This document shows, piece by piece, positions 7,055 through 15,458 of a stretch of 17,420 nt of DNA. Positions within the stretch are counted from its first letter, which is position 1, and each line of letters opens with the position of its first letter. Origin of the DNA: Chloroflexota bacterium. GTDB lineage: Bacteria > Chloroflexota > Anaerolineae > Ardenticatenales > Ardenticatenaceae. The notes below the pieces were generated by a model. It worked only from the letters and a program-made list of their open reading frames with translations, ran no database searches and was not told the origin of the DNA. Where the stretch lies: the NCBI GenBank assembly GCA_003520455.1, contig DOUV01001012.1:816-18235 (forward strand), in the 5' to 3' direction. The translations under genes were made by a program, and so were the position numbers.

Positions 7055-7348
7055 TCACGGTAGCCCCTGAACAATCCGCTCCATTTCCTCTTCGCTGAAC
7101 GCACGCATTGTCATGGTGCGCACGTTGCCCTGCATCCCGGCGGCTAAAAGCTGCCGGGTCGCCGTCTCCTCGTCTGGGGCTTCGGAGACGACCACCAAGT
7201 CATACGGACCAAGCGTCCACCAAACGCCGATCCATCGCCCGCCCGCGGCCTGAGCCGCTTGGGCCGCATCGCGCGCTCGAGTGACCGTGTCCTTGACATT
7301 GCGAATGCCCTGCTCCGTAAAGTTGAGCAGCGTGATGTATGCCGGCAT
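7055..7348 (-). CDS. GYD-domain protein
   Basis: 97 residues, the usual size of a stand-alone GYD-domain protein. The sequence opens with MPAYITLLNFTEQGIRNVKD and has the family core VWWTLGPYDLVVVSEAP (about 42-58) and GNVRTMTMRAF (about 74-84), giving a ferredoxin-like alpha/beta fold. The family has no established enzymatic function and is common in Chloroflexota, Actinobacteria and Proteobacteria. I chose the ATG at 7348 because an ideal AGGAGG sits eight bases upstream (7357-7362). A longer frame exists, but it runs upstream through the -10 region. The gene has its own promoter and terminator and is therefore monocistronic. No signal peptide or membrane segment is visible. Confidence 0.85.
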   Translation of the reverse strand: MPAYITLLNFTEQGIRNVKDTVTRARDAAQAAQAAGGRWIGVWWTLGPYDLVVVSEAPDEETATRQLLAAGMQGNVRTMTMRAFSEEEMERIVQGLP

Positions 7349-7485
7349 ATTGTCACCCTCCTGGTGGGGACTGGCTTCAGCACCGCGCTGAGGCCAATGA
7401 CAGCGGGGGCGGCAACGATGGGGTACAGCGAGGTGTGATGAAGGAGCAACGAGACCGGGCGAGAGGCAATCATCCCCGCACGGGT

Positions 7486-7513
7486 AGTATAGGACAGATT
7501 CCACCGGGGTCAA
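7486..7513 (-). promoter_or_regulatory. Sigma-70-type promoter of the GYD gene
   Basis: On the minus strand TTGACC (7513-7508) and TATACT (7491-7486) are separated by 16 bp, the best housekeeping-type promoter in the window. Transcription should begin near 7479, leaving a leader of about 130 nt before the ATG at 7348. The left target duplication of a MITE-like element begins only nine bases upstream of the -35 hexamer. Confidence 0.7.
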
Positions 7514-7531
7514 GCCCCGACCGTGCCAAAG

Positions 7532-7716
7532 CAGGGCTTCTCAAAAGTTCTGTTAGCCTGACAAACTGAACACCCAGAGGGCCTTGTTGAGCCCTGTTGC
7601 AGCGGGTCATTGCTCGCGACACATCGATGAGTGGCCACTTTCGGCACGTCCAAGGCCTGCTCGGCGCTTCGTGCGCCCGGCAAAGGACACGAGAGCCTGA
7701 CTTTTGAGAAGCCTTG
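7532..7716. mobile_element. 185-bp MITE-like element with 17-bp terminal inverted repeats
   Basis: The left end reads CAGGGCTTCTCAAAAGT (7532-7548). The right end on the other strand reads CAAGGCTTCTCAAAAGT (7716-7700), 16 of 17 identical. The element is bracketed by a perfect 9-bp direct repeat, GTGCCAAAG, at 7523-7531 and 7717-7725, as expected of a target-site duplication. It is too short for a transposase, and the internal frames have no recognisable domain, so it must be moved in trans. A 9-bp duplication fits several families (ISAs1, IS4-type, some IS5 groups); I cannot assign it. An internal AGGGC...GCCCT hairpin lies near the left end. Only one copy is in this window. Confidence 0.72.
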
Positions 7717-7742
7717 GTGCCAAAGAATCCCTTCGTGCACCC

Positions 7743-7776
7743 CTGAGCCTTCAACGATCGGGCTCAGCCCGTTGAA
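7743..7776. repeat. Two mutually exclusive hairpins
   Basis: CTGAGCC (7743-7749) can pair with GGCTCAG (7761-7767). Alternatively CGGGC (7759-7763) pairs with GCCCG (7767-7771), extended by TTCAA/TTGAA (7750-7754 and 7772-7776). The two folds share bases and cannot coexist. A short CCTTTTAC follows on the plus strand. No gene is known to be transcribed across it, so a regulatory role is unproven. Confidence 0.3.
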
Positions 7777-7970
7777 ACTGGCCTTTTACCGGGGCGGCGA
7801 AGGGTTCTGCCCGATTCAACGCATGAAGTGCTATTTGTCATAGACTCTGATTACATCTCCCCGGTGACGATGCGTTTTTGAAGGCTACTCTAAGTCATAG
7901 GGGGCTGATCCTCTCTTCCCAGACGCTCCTCTTCACGACTCCCTCGGTACAGCCTTCCTCCTTTACCCTC

Positions 7971-8030
7971 CGAGTGTCCGAACAGGACCGGGAATACGGG
8001 GACCTCTCGAACACTCGAAAGGAGGGCAAG
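7971..8030 (+). promoter_or_regulatory. Stem in the leader followed by a strong Shine-Dalgarno
   Basis: CGAGTGTCCGA at 7971-7981 pairs with TCGAACACTCG at 8007-8017 (10 of 11 positions). The 3' arm ends three bases before GGAGGG (8021-8026), a strong ribosome-binding site nine to ten bases ahead of the ATG at 8035. The stem could influence access to that site. Confidence 0.35.
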
Positions 8031-8034
8031 TCTG

Positions 8035-8334
8035 ATGACAATCATTGCCGGCATCGTGATTGGATTGCTACTGACGATCCATGGGTTGCCCATTGGAACG
8101 TCACGACTTGGCGCGCCTATGAAGGACAGAAGAAAGGGGCTCTCATGTCCAAGATTGATACGCTCGTGCAAGACTTCCTCGCTCAGAAAAAGATCGCCGT
8201 CGTCGGCGTTTCGGACAAACGCGAGACGGGCTGCAACCTGGCCTACCGCAAATTCAAGGAGGCGGGATATGCCGTCAGCGCGGTCAACCCGCGTCTTGCG
8301 ACCTTTGAAGGTGATCCGTGCTATCCGGACCTGA
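8035..8334 (+). CDS. Possible small hydrophobic ORF upstream of, and overlapping, the CoA-binding gene
   Basis: It has a better ribosome-binding site (GGAGGG) than the downstream gene. Its first 21 residues read as a hydrophobic helix (MTIIAGIVIGLLLTIHGLPIG), after which the frame is Arg/Ser-rich and merely antisense-like to the CoA-binding gene. Either a short membrane peptide once began here and its body was lost, or it is a leader peptide. Only the first about 30 residues look coding-like. Confidence 0.25.
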   Translation: MTIIAGIVIGLLLTIHGLPIGTSRLGAPMKDRRKGLSCPRLIRSCKTSSLRKRSPSSAFRTNARRAATWPTANSRRRDMPSARSTRVLRPLKVIRAIRT

Positions 8335-8636
8335 AGTCGATTCCCAAGAAGCCGGATGCTGTTTTTATTCTCGCCAATCCCAACGTCACCGAGCAAATCG
8401 TCCAGCAGTGTGTTGATCTCGGTATCCAGCGGGTCTGGATGCACTGTTTGATGGGCACAAAGCCCGGTTTGGCGGCGGGGATGACCAGCGTCTCACAGGA
8501 GGCGGTGCGTATGTGCCGCGAGAATGGGATCACGGTAATCCCTGGCTCGTGTCCGAATCAGTTCCTGAAGCCGGATTTCGGTCACGCTATGATGCGGGTG
8601 ATATTTCGCACCCTTGGTTTTCAGAGCATCAACTAG
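8145..8636 (+). CDS. CoA-binding domain protein (YccU-like)
   Basis: 163 residues forming a single Rossmann-type CoA_binding_2 domain, as in YccU and the small relatives of succinyl-CoA synthetase alpha subunits. Visible motifs are IAVVGVSDKRET (17-28), a beta-alpha-beta with VSAVNPR (44-50), DAVFILANPNVT (71-82), and VIPGSCPNQFLKP near 131-143, where the family usually has its Cys-Pro motif. CoA or a related nucleotide is the expected ligand; the physiological role of the family is unsettled. I chose the ATG at 8145 because AAAGGGG lies about six bases upstream and the domain begins right after it; the frame is open further upstream but the residues there are not family-like. The flavodoxin gene follows 59 bases later on the same strand, probably in the same operon. 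Confidence 0.85.
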   Translation: MSKIDTLVQDFLAQKKIAVVGVSDKRETGCNLAYRKFKEAGYAVSAVNPRLATFEGDPCYPDLKSIPKKPDAVFILANPNVTEQIVQQCVDLGIQRVWMHCLMGTKPGLAAGMTSVSQEAVRMCRENGITVIPGSCPNQFLKPDFGHAMMRVIFRTLGFQSIN

Positions 8637-8695
8637 CGTGACGGCCAACAAAGCCGCAACGTGAACCAATATGCATAATCTCAGGAGATCCTGTG

Positions 8696-9322
8696 ATGAG
8701 TAGAATCCTTGTTGCCTACGCCACCATGGCCGGTTCGACCGCCGAAGTCGCCCAGGCAGTGGGTGAGGAGATCGCCAAGAGCGGATTGCAGGTGGATGTC
8801 CTGCCCCTCAGCGAGGTCAAGGACCTCGAGGCCTATGACGGCGTGGTGGTTGGAGGACCCATGATCGTGGGCTGGCACCGCGCTGCTGTAAGATTCCTTA
8901 AGAAACATCGGGATGCCTTTCAGCGGGTCCCTCTGGCAGTATTTGTCACGGCGATGAGCCTGACGCGGACCGGCGAAACGAGCGTGGGCGGTGTACCGGT
9001 TTACGTGGACGAAAAACTGCCCAAGCCGCCTGAAAAAGAAGGGAGCCTGAGCCTCAGAGAACGCTATGCCAGGCTCTCGAATTACCTCCAACCCATTCTC
9101 CGGGCGACCCGTCCGGTCAAACCGGTGAGCATCGGGATATTCGGCGGCCGGCTGGAATATGGTCGCTTGAAATGGTGGGCCGTGTTGTTCGCCATGTTGA
9201 TCATCCGGGCTCCAGCCGGAGAGCGGCGAAATTGGCCGGCGATCCGGGCGTGGGCGGCGAGGCTCCCGGCGGCATTCCAGCTCGAGACCACGAAAGCCGA
9301 TGTGCGGAAGCAGGCCACTTGA
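8696..9322 (+). CDS. Flavodoxin-fold protein, HemG-like
   Basis: 208 residues. The N-terminus ILVAYATMAGSTAEVAQAV (residues 4-22) contains the FMN phosphate-binding loop of flavodoxins (T-x-x-G-S-T). VVVGGPMIVGWH (about 52-63) corresponds to the second flavin loop. The C-terminal pattern FGGRLEYGRLKWW...AGERRNWPAIRAWA resembles flavodoxin-like menaquinone-dependent protoporphyrinogen dehydrogenase (HemG) and its relatives. It should bind FMN and act in electron transfer; a role in haem synthesis is not proven, since many relatives are uncharacterised. The ATG at 8696 has AGGAG eight bases upstream; a GTG directly before it is in frame. A hydrophobic patch (WWAVLFAMLII) may be a membrane contact. 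It probably shares a transcript with the CoA-binding gene. Confidence 0.85.
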   Translation: MSRILVAYATMAGSTAEVAQAVGEEIAKSGLQVDVLPLSEVKDLEAYDGVVVGGPMIVGWHRAAVRFLKKHRDAFQRVPLAVFVTAMSLTRTGETSVGGVPVYVDEKLPKPPEKEGSLSLRERYARLSNYLQPILRATRPVKPVSIGIFGGRLEYGRLKWWAVLFAMLIIRAPAGERRNWPAIRAWAARLPAAFQLETTKADVRKQAT

Positions 9323-9349
9323 CAAAGCGGCGGCCAGGTCGAAGCAAGC

Positions 9350-9511
9350 TCACAGCATACCCCGGCTGGTCGTCGTCGCAGCAATGCAGATCCCCGTCTG
9401 AGCGCGCTCCAAGAGCCAATCTGGCTCCGGCCGGACGTAAATCACCCGGTACAGCTTCCTGATTGGTCGCCGGGCATGTGGTTTCGCCCTCATGGTCTCG
9501 TGTCGCTTCAT
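9350..9511 (-). CDS. Possible 53-residue basic protein, perhaps leaderless
   Basis: The ATG at 9511 is preceded on the minus strand by TATACT and then six bases, the spacing of a leaderless transcript. The product is basic (MKRHETMRAKPHARRPIRKL) with a short plausible core (YVRPEPDWLLERAQTG). There is no homology I recognise. The remainder of 9323-9650 holds no gene, RNA or terminator that I can support. Confidence 0.25.
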   Translation of the reverse strand: MKRHETMRAKPHARRPIRKLYRVIYVRPEPDWLLERAQTGICIAATTTSRGML

Positions 9512-9650
9512 CCTCTGAGTATACCGCTGAGAGCACGCCCAGTGGGGCGAGAACAGCCTGGCCCTTTCCTGGCTACCCCGCCTCCGCCCGGCGGTGTTGA
9601 GCACCCGCTTCTCGTCCAGGTCGTACACGATGCCGGCTGTCATCTGGCGG

Positions 9651-10337
9651 CTAGTTGACCCAATCCACAACTTGTTCGTCTGCGAATTCATAGCGCAGTG
9701 GCATCTCCGCAGTCACTGTCTGAAGGATCGGGTGCTGATCCGACCCATCGGCATTCATCACGTAGAAGCTCCACGCACCGTCGCGATCCGAGAGGAAGAG
9801 GATCTGGCTGCCGTCAGGGCTCCACGTCGGCGTAACGTTGTTGGCCGGCGTTGCCAACGGTTTCGATTGCGTGAGGCGCTGCCGGACTCCGGTCTGGAGA
9901 TCAACGCGGTGAATTTCCCAGTGGTCGTGCTGGCGATACATCGTCAGCAGATAGCGGCCATCCGGCGAGATCTCGGGGTCCTCATCGTTGGTGTCGCGCG
10001 TGACGGCATTGATGTATGGCAGGTGATCGTCATAGCCCAGCGTGCCGGTACGGTCGGTCTGGTGCAGCCCCTTCTCGTCGGCGTAGACGATGTGCTCGGA
10101 GTCCGGGTACCAGGCCGGTGTCTTGGAATGCGGCCATGTGGGGAGATCACGAATGCTGCCATCGCTCAACGTCACAGCCACCAGGTAGGCCTCTTCATCG
10201 GGCCGCACTGTAAAACAGAACTTTTTGCCGGAGCGGGTGACGCACTTTTCGTGCTCGCCGTACGACCACTGGCGGTTCGCGAACACAATCGTTTCCCCGT
10301 CTGGGCTCCACTTTTGGCGAGCGCGTCTCGGACGCAT
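9651..10337 (-). CDS. TolB-like beta-propeller protein, C-terminal fragment after a frameshift
   Basis: 228 residues from an in-frame ATG at 10337, although the homologous part begins only at KWSPDGETIVFANRQ. It contains four of the five WD40-like (PD40) repeats of the gene: KWSPDGETIVFA, PAWYPDSEHIVYADE, DPEISPDGRYLLTM and PTWSPDGSQILFLSDRDG. Such repeats build the beta-propeller of TolB and of many secreted sensor or binding proteins. The preceding signal peptide and first repeat are in the other frame (10195-10629). One extra A in the coding strand (AAAA for AAA at 10312-10315) separates them. Corrected, the gene would span 9651-10629 and encode about 325 residues. Confidence 0.8.
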   Translation of the reverse strand: MRPRRARQKWSPDGETIVFANRQWSYGEHEKCVTRSGKKFCFTVRPDEEAYLVAVTLSDGSIRDLPTWPHSKTPAWYPDSEHIVYADEKGLHQTDRTGTLGYDDHLPYINAVTRDTNDEDPEISPDGRYLLTMYRQHDHWEIHRVDLQTGVRQRLTQSKPLATPANNVTPTWSPDGSQILFLSDRDGAWSFYVMNADGSDQHPILQTVTAEMPLRYEFADEQVVDWVN

Positions 10338-10629
10338 CGTAGAGGCGCGTCACGTTGCTTCCGTCGGCGTTCATCACATAGATGCCGCGCGGCTCATTCC
10401 AATCGGCGTAGGTGATCTGCTCACCGTCAGGGGACCAACTCGGATCGATTCCGGCGCCGACCTGGCGGAGATCGGTTCCATCCAGGTTGACGGTGTAGAT
10501 CGGCCCACCGCTGGCCTGCTGAAAGACGAGCTTGCCGGCAGGCGCATCGGCCGCTGCAGTGGCAACCGGCGGGAGCAGCAGCGCGACAATGGGCAGAAGT
10601 TGCAGCAGTGATTTCAAAAAGCGTTTCAT
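10195..10629 (-). CDS. TolB-like beta-propeller protein, N-terminal fragment with signal peptide
   Basis: The ATG at 10629 opens a clear signal peptide (MKRFLKSLLQLLPIVALLLP, cleavage near ATAAADA), so the protein is exported. A first propeller repeat follows (DPSWSPDGEQITYADW) and then the linker motif GIYVMNADGSNVTRLYD, which recurs as FYVMNADGSDQH in the other fragment. After about residue 105 (ETRSPK) the frame departs from the family and continues as Arg-rich nonsense to a stop at 10195. The next repeat resumes in the +1 frame. It is the last gene of the export operon, 45 bases after the lipoprotein gene, and may be that system's cargo or an extracellular partner. Confidence 0.75.
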   Translation of the reverse strand: MKRFLKSLLQLLPIVALLLPPVATAAADAPAGKLVFQQASGGPIYTVNLDGTDLRQVGAGIDPSWSPDGEQITYADWNEPRGIYVMNADGSNVTRLYDASETRSPKVEPRRGNDCVREPPVVVRRARKVRHPLRQKVLFYSAAR

Positions 10630-10674
10630 AGGAGCTTCCCTTCTCCAAAAGCGGATGCAGGACATGCTGAGTCC

Positions 10675-11343
10675 TTATTCCGTAGCCTGCCCCGTTTTCG
10701 CCTTGAGCAACTGAATGACAGCTTCTGTCGTCAAGCGGTCCATCATCTCGCCGCCTCGGGCGCTTGCTCCAGCAGGTGGTGTCCTGGAGGCATTCGCAGC
10801 GCCCGCACTCCCCGGGCCGCCCAACAACTCAGGACCACCACCGCCTGGCGGTGGCACGCCCGGTACGAAGCCGCCACCCTGACGACCCTCACCGCTCTGG
10901 GCAGCCTGACCGTTCTGATTACCTGAGCCGAATGCAAGGCCGCGTTCTTGGCGGATTGTCTGCACGTTTTCGAGCGTCAGATCCATCTTGTCGATCGCCT
11001 GGCGCTGCTCGGTGGTCATCGTCGCTTCGATCTGGTTGACCAGCGCCGTCCGCTCGGCCTCTGCCGCGTTGGCGCTCTCGTCCAGGGCCTGCGCCGCCTG
11101 CCACAGGGGGAGGAGGTCCGTCGCTTGCACCTGGTCCACCGCCAGGTCCGTCCCCTCAAGTTGGAGGGTGCCCAGCGCCAGGTGCGTTCGCCTGGAGAGC
11201 GCCCCCGCCCCTGCCGGTGTCTGCGAGCCCGCGGTGGTTGTGCCGGTGCTCGCCGGGCCAGGTGCGAGGGGCGAGGTGCAGGCTGTTGAGGCCAGGAGGA
11301 GCAGCAGCAGGCCGAGGAGGAGTAGGATCTTTTTCATCTTCAT
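10675..11343 (-). CDS. Lipoprotein associated with the ABC export operon
   Basis: 222 residues. A Leu-rich signal peptide ends in STAC, predicting lipidation at Cys22. A Thr/Pro/Gly linker (about 23-50) leads to an alpha-helical core (about 55-135; [47 protein letters not shown]). The [10 protein letters not shown] pattern recalls the LTxxQ motif of Spy/CpxP-like periplasmic proteins. A Gly/Pro/Gln-rich, low-complexity region (about 139-200) and a short C-terminal helix follow. Similar proteins are, to my knowledge, frequent beside MacAB-type genes in Chloroflexota, but no function is established. The ATG at 11343 has GGAGG seven bases upstream; a second ATG two codons later would also serve. 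It lies 57 bases after the permease. Confidence 0.72.
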   Translation of the reverse strand: MKMKKILLLLGLLLLLLASTACTSPLAPGPASTGTTTAGSQTPAGAGALSRRTHLALGTLQLEGTDLAVDQVQATDLLPLWQAAQALDESANAAEAERTALVNQIEATMTTEQRQAIDKMDLTLENVQTIRQERGLAFGSGNQNGQAAQSGEGRQGGGFVPGVPPPGGGGPELLGGPGSAGAANASRTPPAGASARGGEMMDRLTTEAVIQLLKAKTGQATE

Positions 11344-11400
11344 GGTGTGCCTCCAGAGAAGAACAAACCGGAAACGGTCGGGGCGATCCCCGCGACCGTC

Positions 11401-13400
<2,000 letters not shown>

Positions 13401-13432
13401 GGCTCAACTCCTTCTCGCCGAGCCGCGGCCAG

Positions 13433-15115
13433 CTACTGGGTCGCGACGATGCCAGTCGAGACGACCTCGCCTGCGCTCAGACCCTCGGTGATCTCTGCGT
13501 AGATCAGGTCCATCAGGCCGACTTTCACCTGGTGCAGCGTGAGCTGGTCGCCTTGCACGACGAAGACGGCGTACTGTCCGGGGGCGATCTCGCGCAGCGC
13601 CTCGACCGGCACCAGCAGCGCGTTCTCTGCCCGCCCGCCGATGAGGTCGACCGTCGCGTTCATGCCGACCGGGAGCGTCTGCGGCCTGGCAAAGGAATCG
13701 GCATCCAGCTGCACCAGCGCGCGCACGGTCGTCACATTGTTGATGACGGTCAGCTGCGGGTCCACTTCCACCACGTGGCCTGTAAAGGTCTCGTCCGGGT
13801 AGGCTTCGAACGTGACCTCAGCCTCGTAGCCAGTTGCGACCTTATCCAGATCGCTCTCATCCAGGTAGGCTTCGATCAACGGCTGTGCCAGGTCGGCGAG
13901 CGTAATGAAGGGGTCGCTGGCGGTCTCGCCTGCCTCGGCGTTGATTGCCATGACCGTGCCATCCTGGGGGGCCGTCAGTTCCGTCTGCGCCAACTCGTGC
14001 TGGGCCTGTTCGAGCGCGATGCGCGTCTGCTCGACTTGCGCCTCCGCGCTCTTGAGCGACGCGGCGCTCGGGCCGTTCTTGAGCTCGTCCAGCGCCAGGC
14101 GCGCCTGCGCCACCTGAGCCTCGGCCGCGGCGACCTCCTCAACGGTGGCCTCCGCATACAGCTCGTCCAGCGTGGACTGCGCCTGGACGACCTGCGCCTC
14201 GGCCGAGGCGATGGAGACGGCCTGGTCCGCGTTGTTTTGCAACGCCGCCAGGTTGGCGCGGGCCTGGTCGACGGCTGCCTGGGCCGAGGCGAACTCCGCT
14301 ATGGTCGGTCCGGCAGCGACGGCGTCGTACGCGGCCCTGGCCGCATCGTAATCAATGGTGGCGTCCTGCAAGGCGGCCGCCTGGGAGCTTGCGGCAATGT
14401 CGTTGCGCCATGCGACCTGATCATAAGCCGCCTGGGCTTCCTGCACGGCAACGGCGGTCTTTTGCAGCGTTGCCGTTGCCTGGGCGAGTTCATTCGCATC
14501 CGGCCCGGCCTGGAGCGCCTGCAAGCCGGCTTCCGCGGCGTGCAAGGACCCCTGTGCTGCCGCCACCTCGTTGGGGTCGGTCCCCGTTTGCGCCTGTGTC
14601 AGCGCGGCCTGGGCGCTCCGCAGTGAACTCTCAGCGGCTGCCACCTCGCTCTCGGACGGCCCCGCTTGCAGGCTCAGCAGTGCCGCCTCTGCGCTGCGGA
14701 AGCTCGCCTCGGCAGCGGCGACCTCGTCCGCGGACGGCTCGGCAGTCAACTCGGCCAGTGCAGCCTCCTGGATGATTAGGGCCTGCTCCGCCGTTGCGAC
14801 CGCCTGGTGGGCAGCCGTGTCGTCAAGGCGCGCCAGCGCCTGACCGGCCTTGATGGTCTCTCCCACCTTCACCAGCACCTCGGCCACCGTTCCCGACTGT
14901 TGAAAACTCAGGTCAATCTGCGTGGCGGGGATGACTGTCCCTGCGCCAGTGGCCGATACGACTAGCGAGCCCACCCGGACCGTTGCCGTCTGCAGCTCTT
15001 CGGGCGCCTCGCCGGTCTGGGCCGATACTCGGCTCGTGCGGTAGTAGACATAGCCGCTCGCGATGGCAAGGCACAGCGCGAGGGCAAACAACCATGGGCG
15101 CTTATTCCGAAGCAT
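13433..15115 (-). CDS. MacA/HlyD-type membrane-fusion protein with a very long repeat-built coiled coil
   Basis: 560 residues. An N-terminal membrane anchor (about 8-25) is followed by a split biotinyl-lipoyl domain: first half about 70-102 (IDLSFQQSGTVAEVLVKVGE), second half about 378-410 (LTAPQDGTVMAINAEAGE). Between them runs an alpha-helical hairpin of roughly 275 residues, far longer than in typical MacA. It is built of tandem units of about 26 residues of the type AGPSESEVAAAESSLRSAQ, starting near 151, 177, 203, 268, 294, 321 and 347. Beta-barrel and membrane-proximal domains follow (about 411-550). Such proteins link inner-membrane exporters to the outer envelope. It is the first gene of the operon with the ATPase and permease. 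Confidence 0.88.
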   Translation of the reverse strand: MLRNKRPWLFALALCLAIASGYVYYRTSRVSAQTGEAPEELQTATVRVGSLVVSATGAGTVIPATQIDLSFQQSGTVAEVLVKVGETIKAGQALARLDDTAAHQAVATAEQALIIQEAALAELTAEPSADEVAAAEASFRSAEAALLSLQAGPSESEVAAAESSLRSAQAALTQAQTGTDPNEVAAAQGSLHAAEAGLQALQAGPDANELAQATATLQKTAVAVQEAQAAYDQVAWRNDIAASSQAAALQDATIDYDAARAAYDAVAAGPTIAEFASAQAAVDQARANLAALQNNADQAVSIASAEAQVVQAQSTLDELYAEATVEEVAAAEAQVAQARLALDELKNGPSAASLKSAEAQVEQTRIALEQAQHELAQTELTAPQDGTVMAINAEAGETASDPFITLADLAQPLIEAYLDESDLDKVATGYEAEVTFEAYPDETFTGHVVEVDPQLTVINNVTTVRALVQLDADSFARPQTLPVGMNATVDLIGGRAENALLVPVEALREIAPGQYAVFVVQGDQLTLHQVKVGLMDLIYAEITEGLSAGEVVSTGIVATQ

Positions 15116-15458
15116 CTGACGCCTCTCTTTCCGTATTCAGGTGTGTAGCCCCGGCATATCACCCGGGATCTGGCACCTGTTTATGTTCATCGGAGACAAC
15201 TTCAGCGTAGGGCAAAGTTGTTCAGACAGTGTGAAGGGCTGATAGGGAGATTGTTTAGATTTTCACGAACTCTCTGGTCCGCCGGAGTCCACATGAAACG
15301 CTAACGGCTTCTGAACAATTTCCTCACAGCTTCGCCGTATTGTCAGGCGTGTGGCCGAAACAAGCCTGCTTCTGTGCTGCGGGATGAAGTGCTCGACCTC
15401 ACGTGTGGCATTTCGTTTCGCGGCGGACAACCACCGATACGGCAGAGGAGATAGCAAG
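15116..15458. promoter_or_regulatory. Divergent intergenic region with repeated TTGTTYAGA motifs
   Basis: This gap must contain the promoters of the export operon (leftward) and of the lipoprotein operon (rightward). I see no good -35/-10 pair for either. TTGTTCAGA occurs at 15218-15226, TTGTTTAGA at 15251-15259 (33 bp on), and the inverse TCTGAACAA at 15310-15318. ACAACTT (15196-15202) and AAGTTGT (15215-15221) form a perfect 7-bp inverted repeat with a 12-bp spacer that overlaps the first motif. These are candidate operators for a shared regulator. Confidence 0.4.

Noticed and set aside
13985..14810. CRISPR-like periodic repeats
   Set aside because: The roughly 78-base periodicity is protein-coding, degenerate and without identical repeats or distinct spacers.
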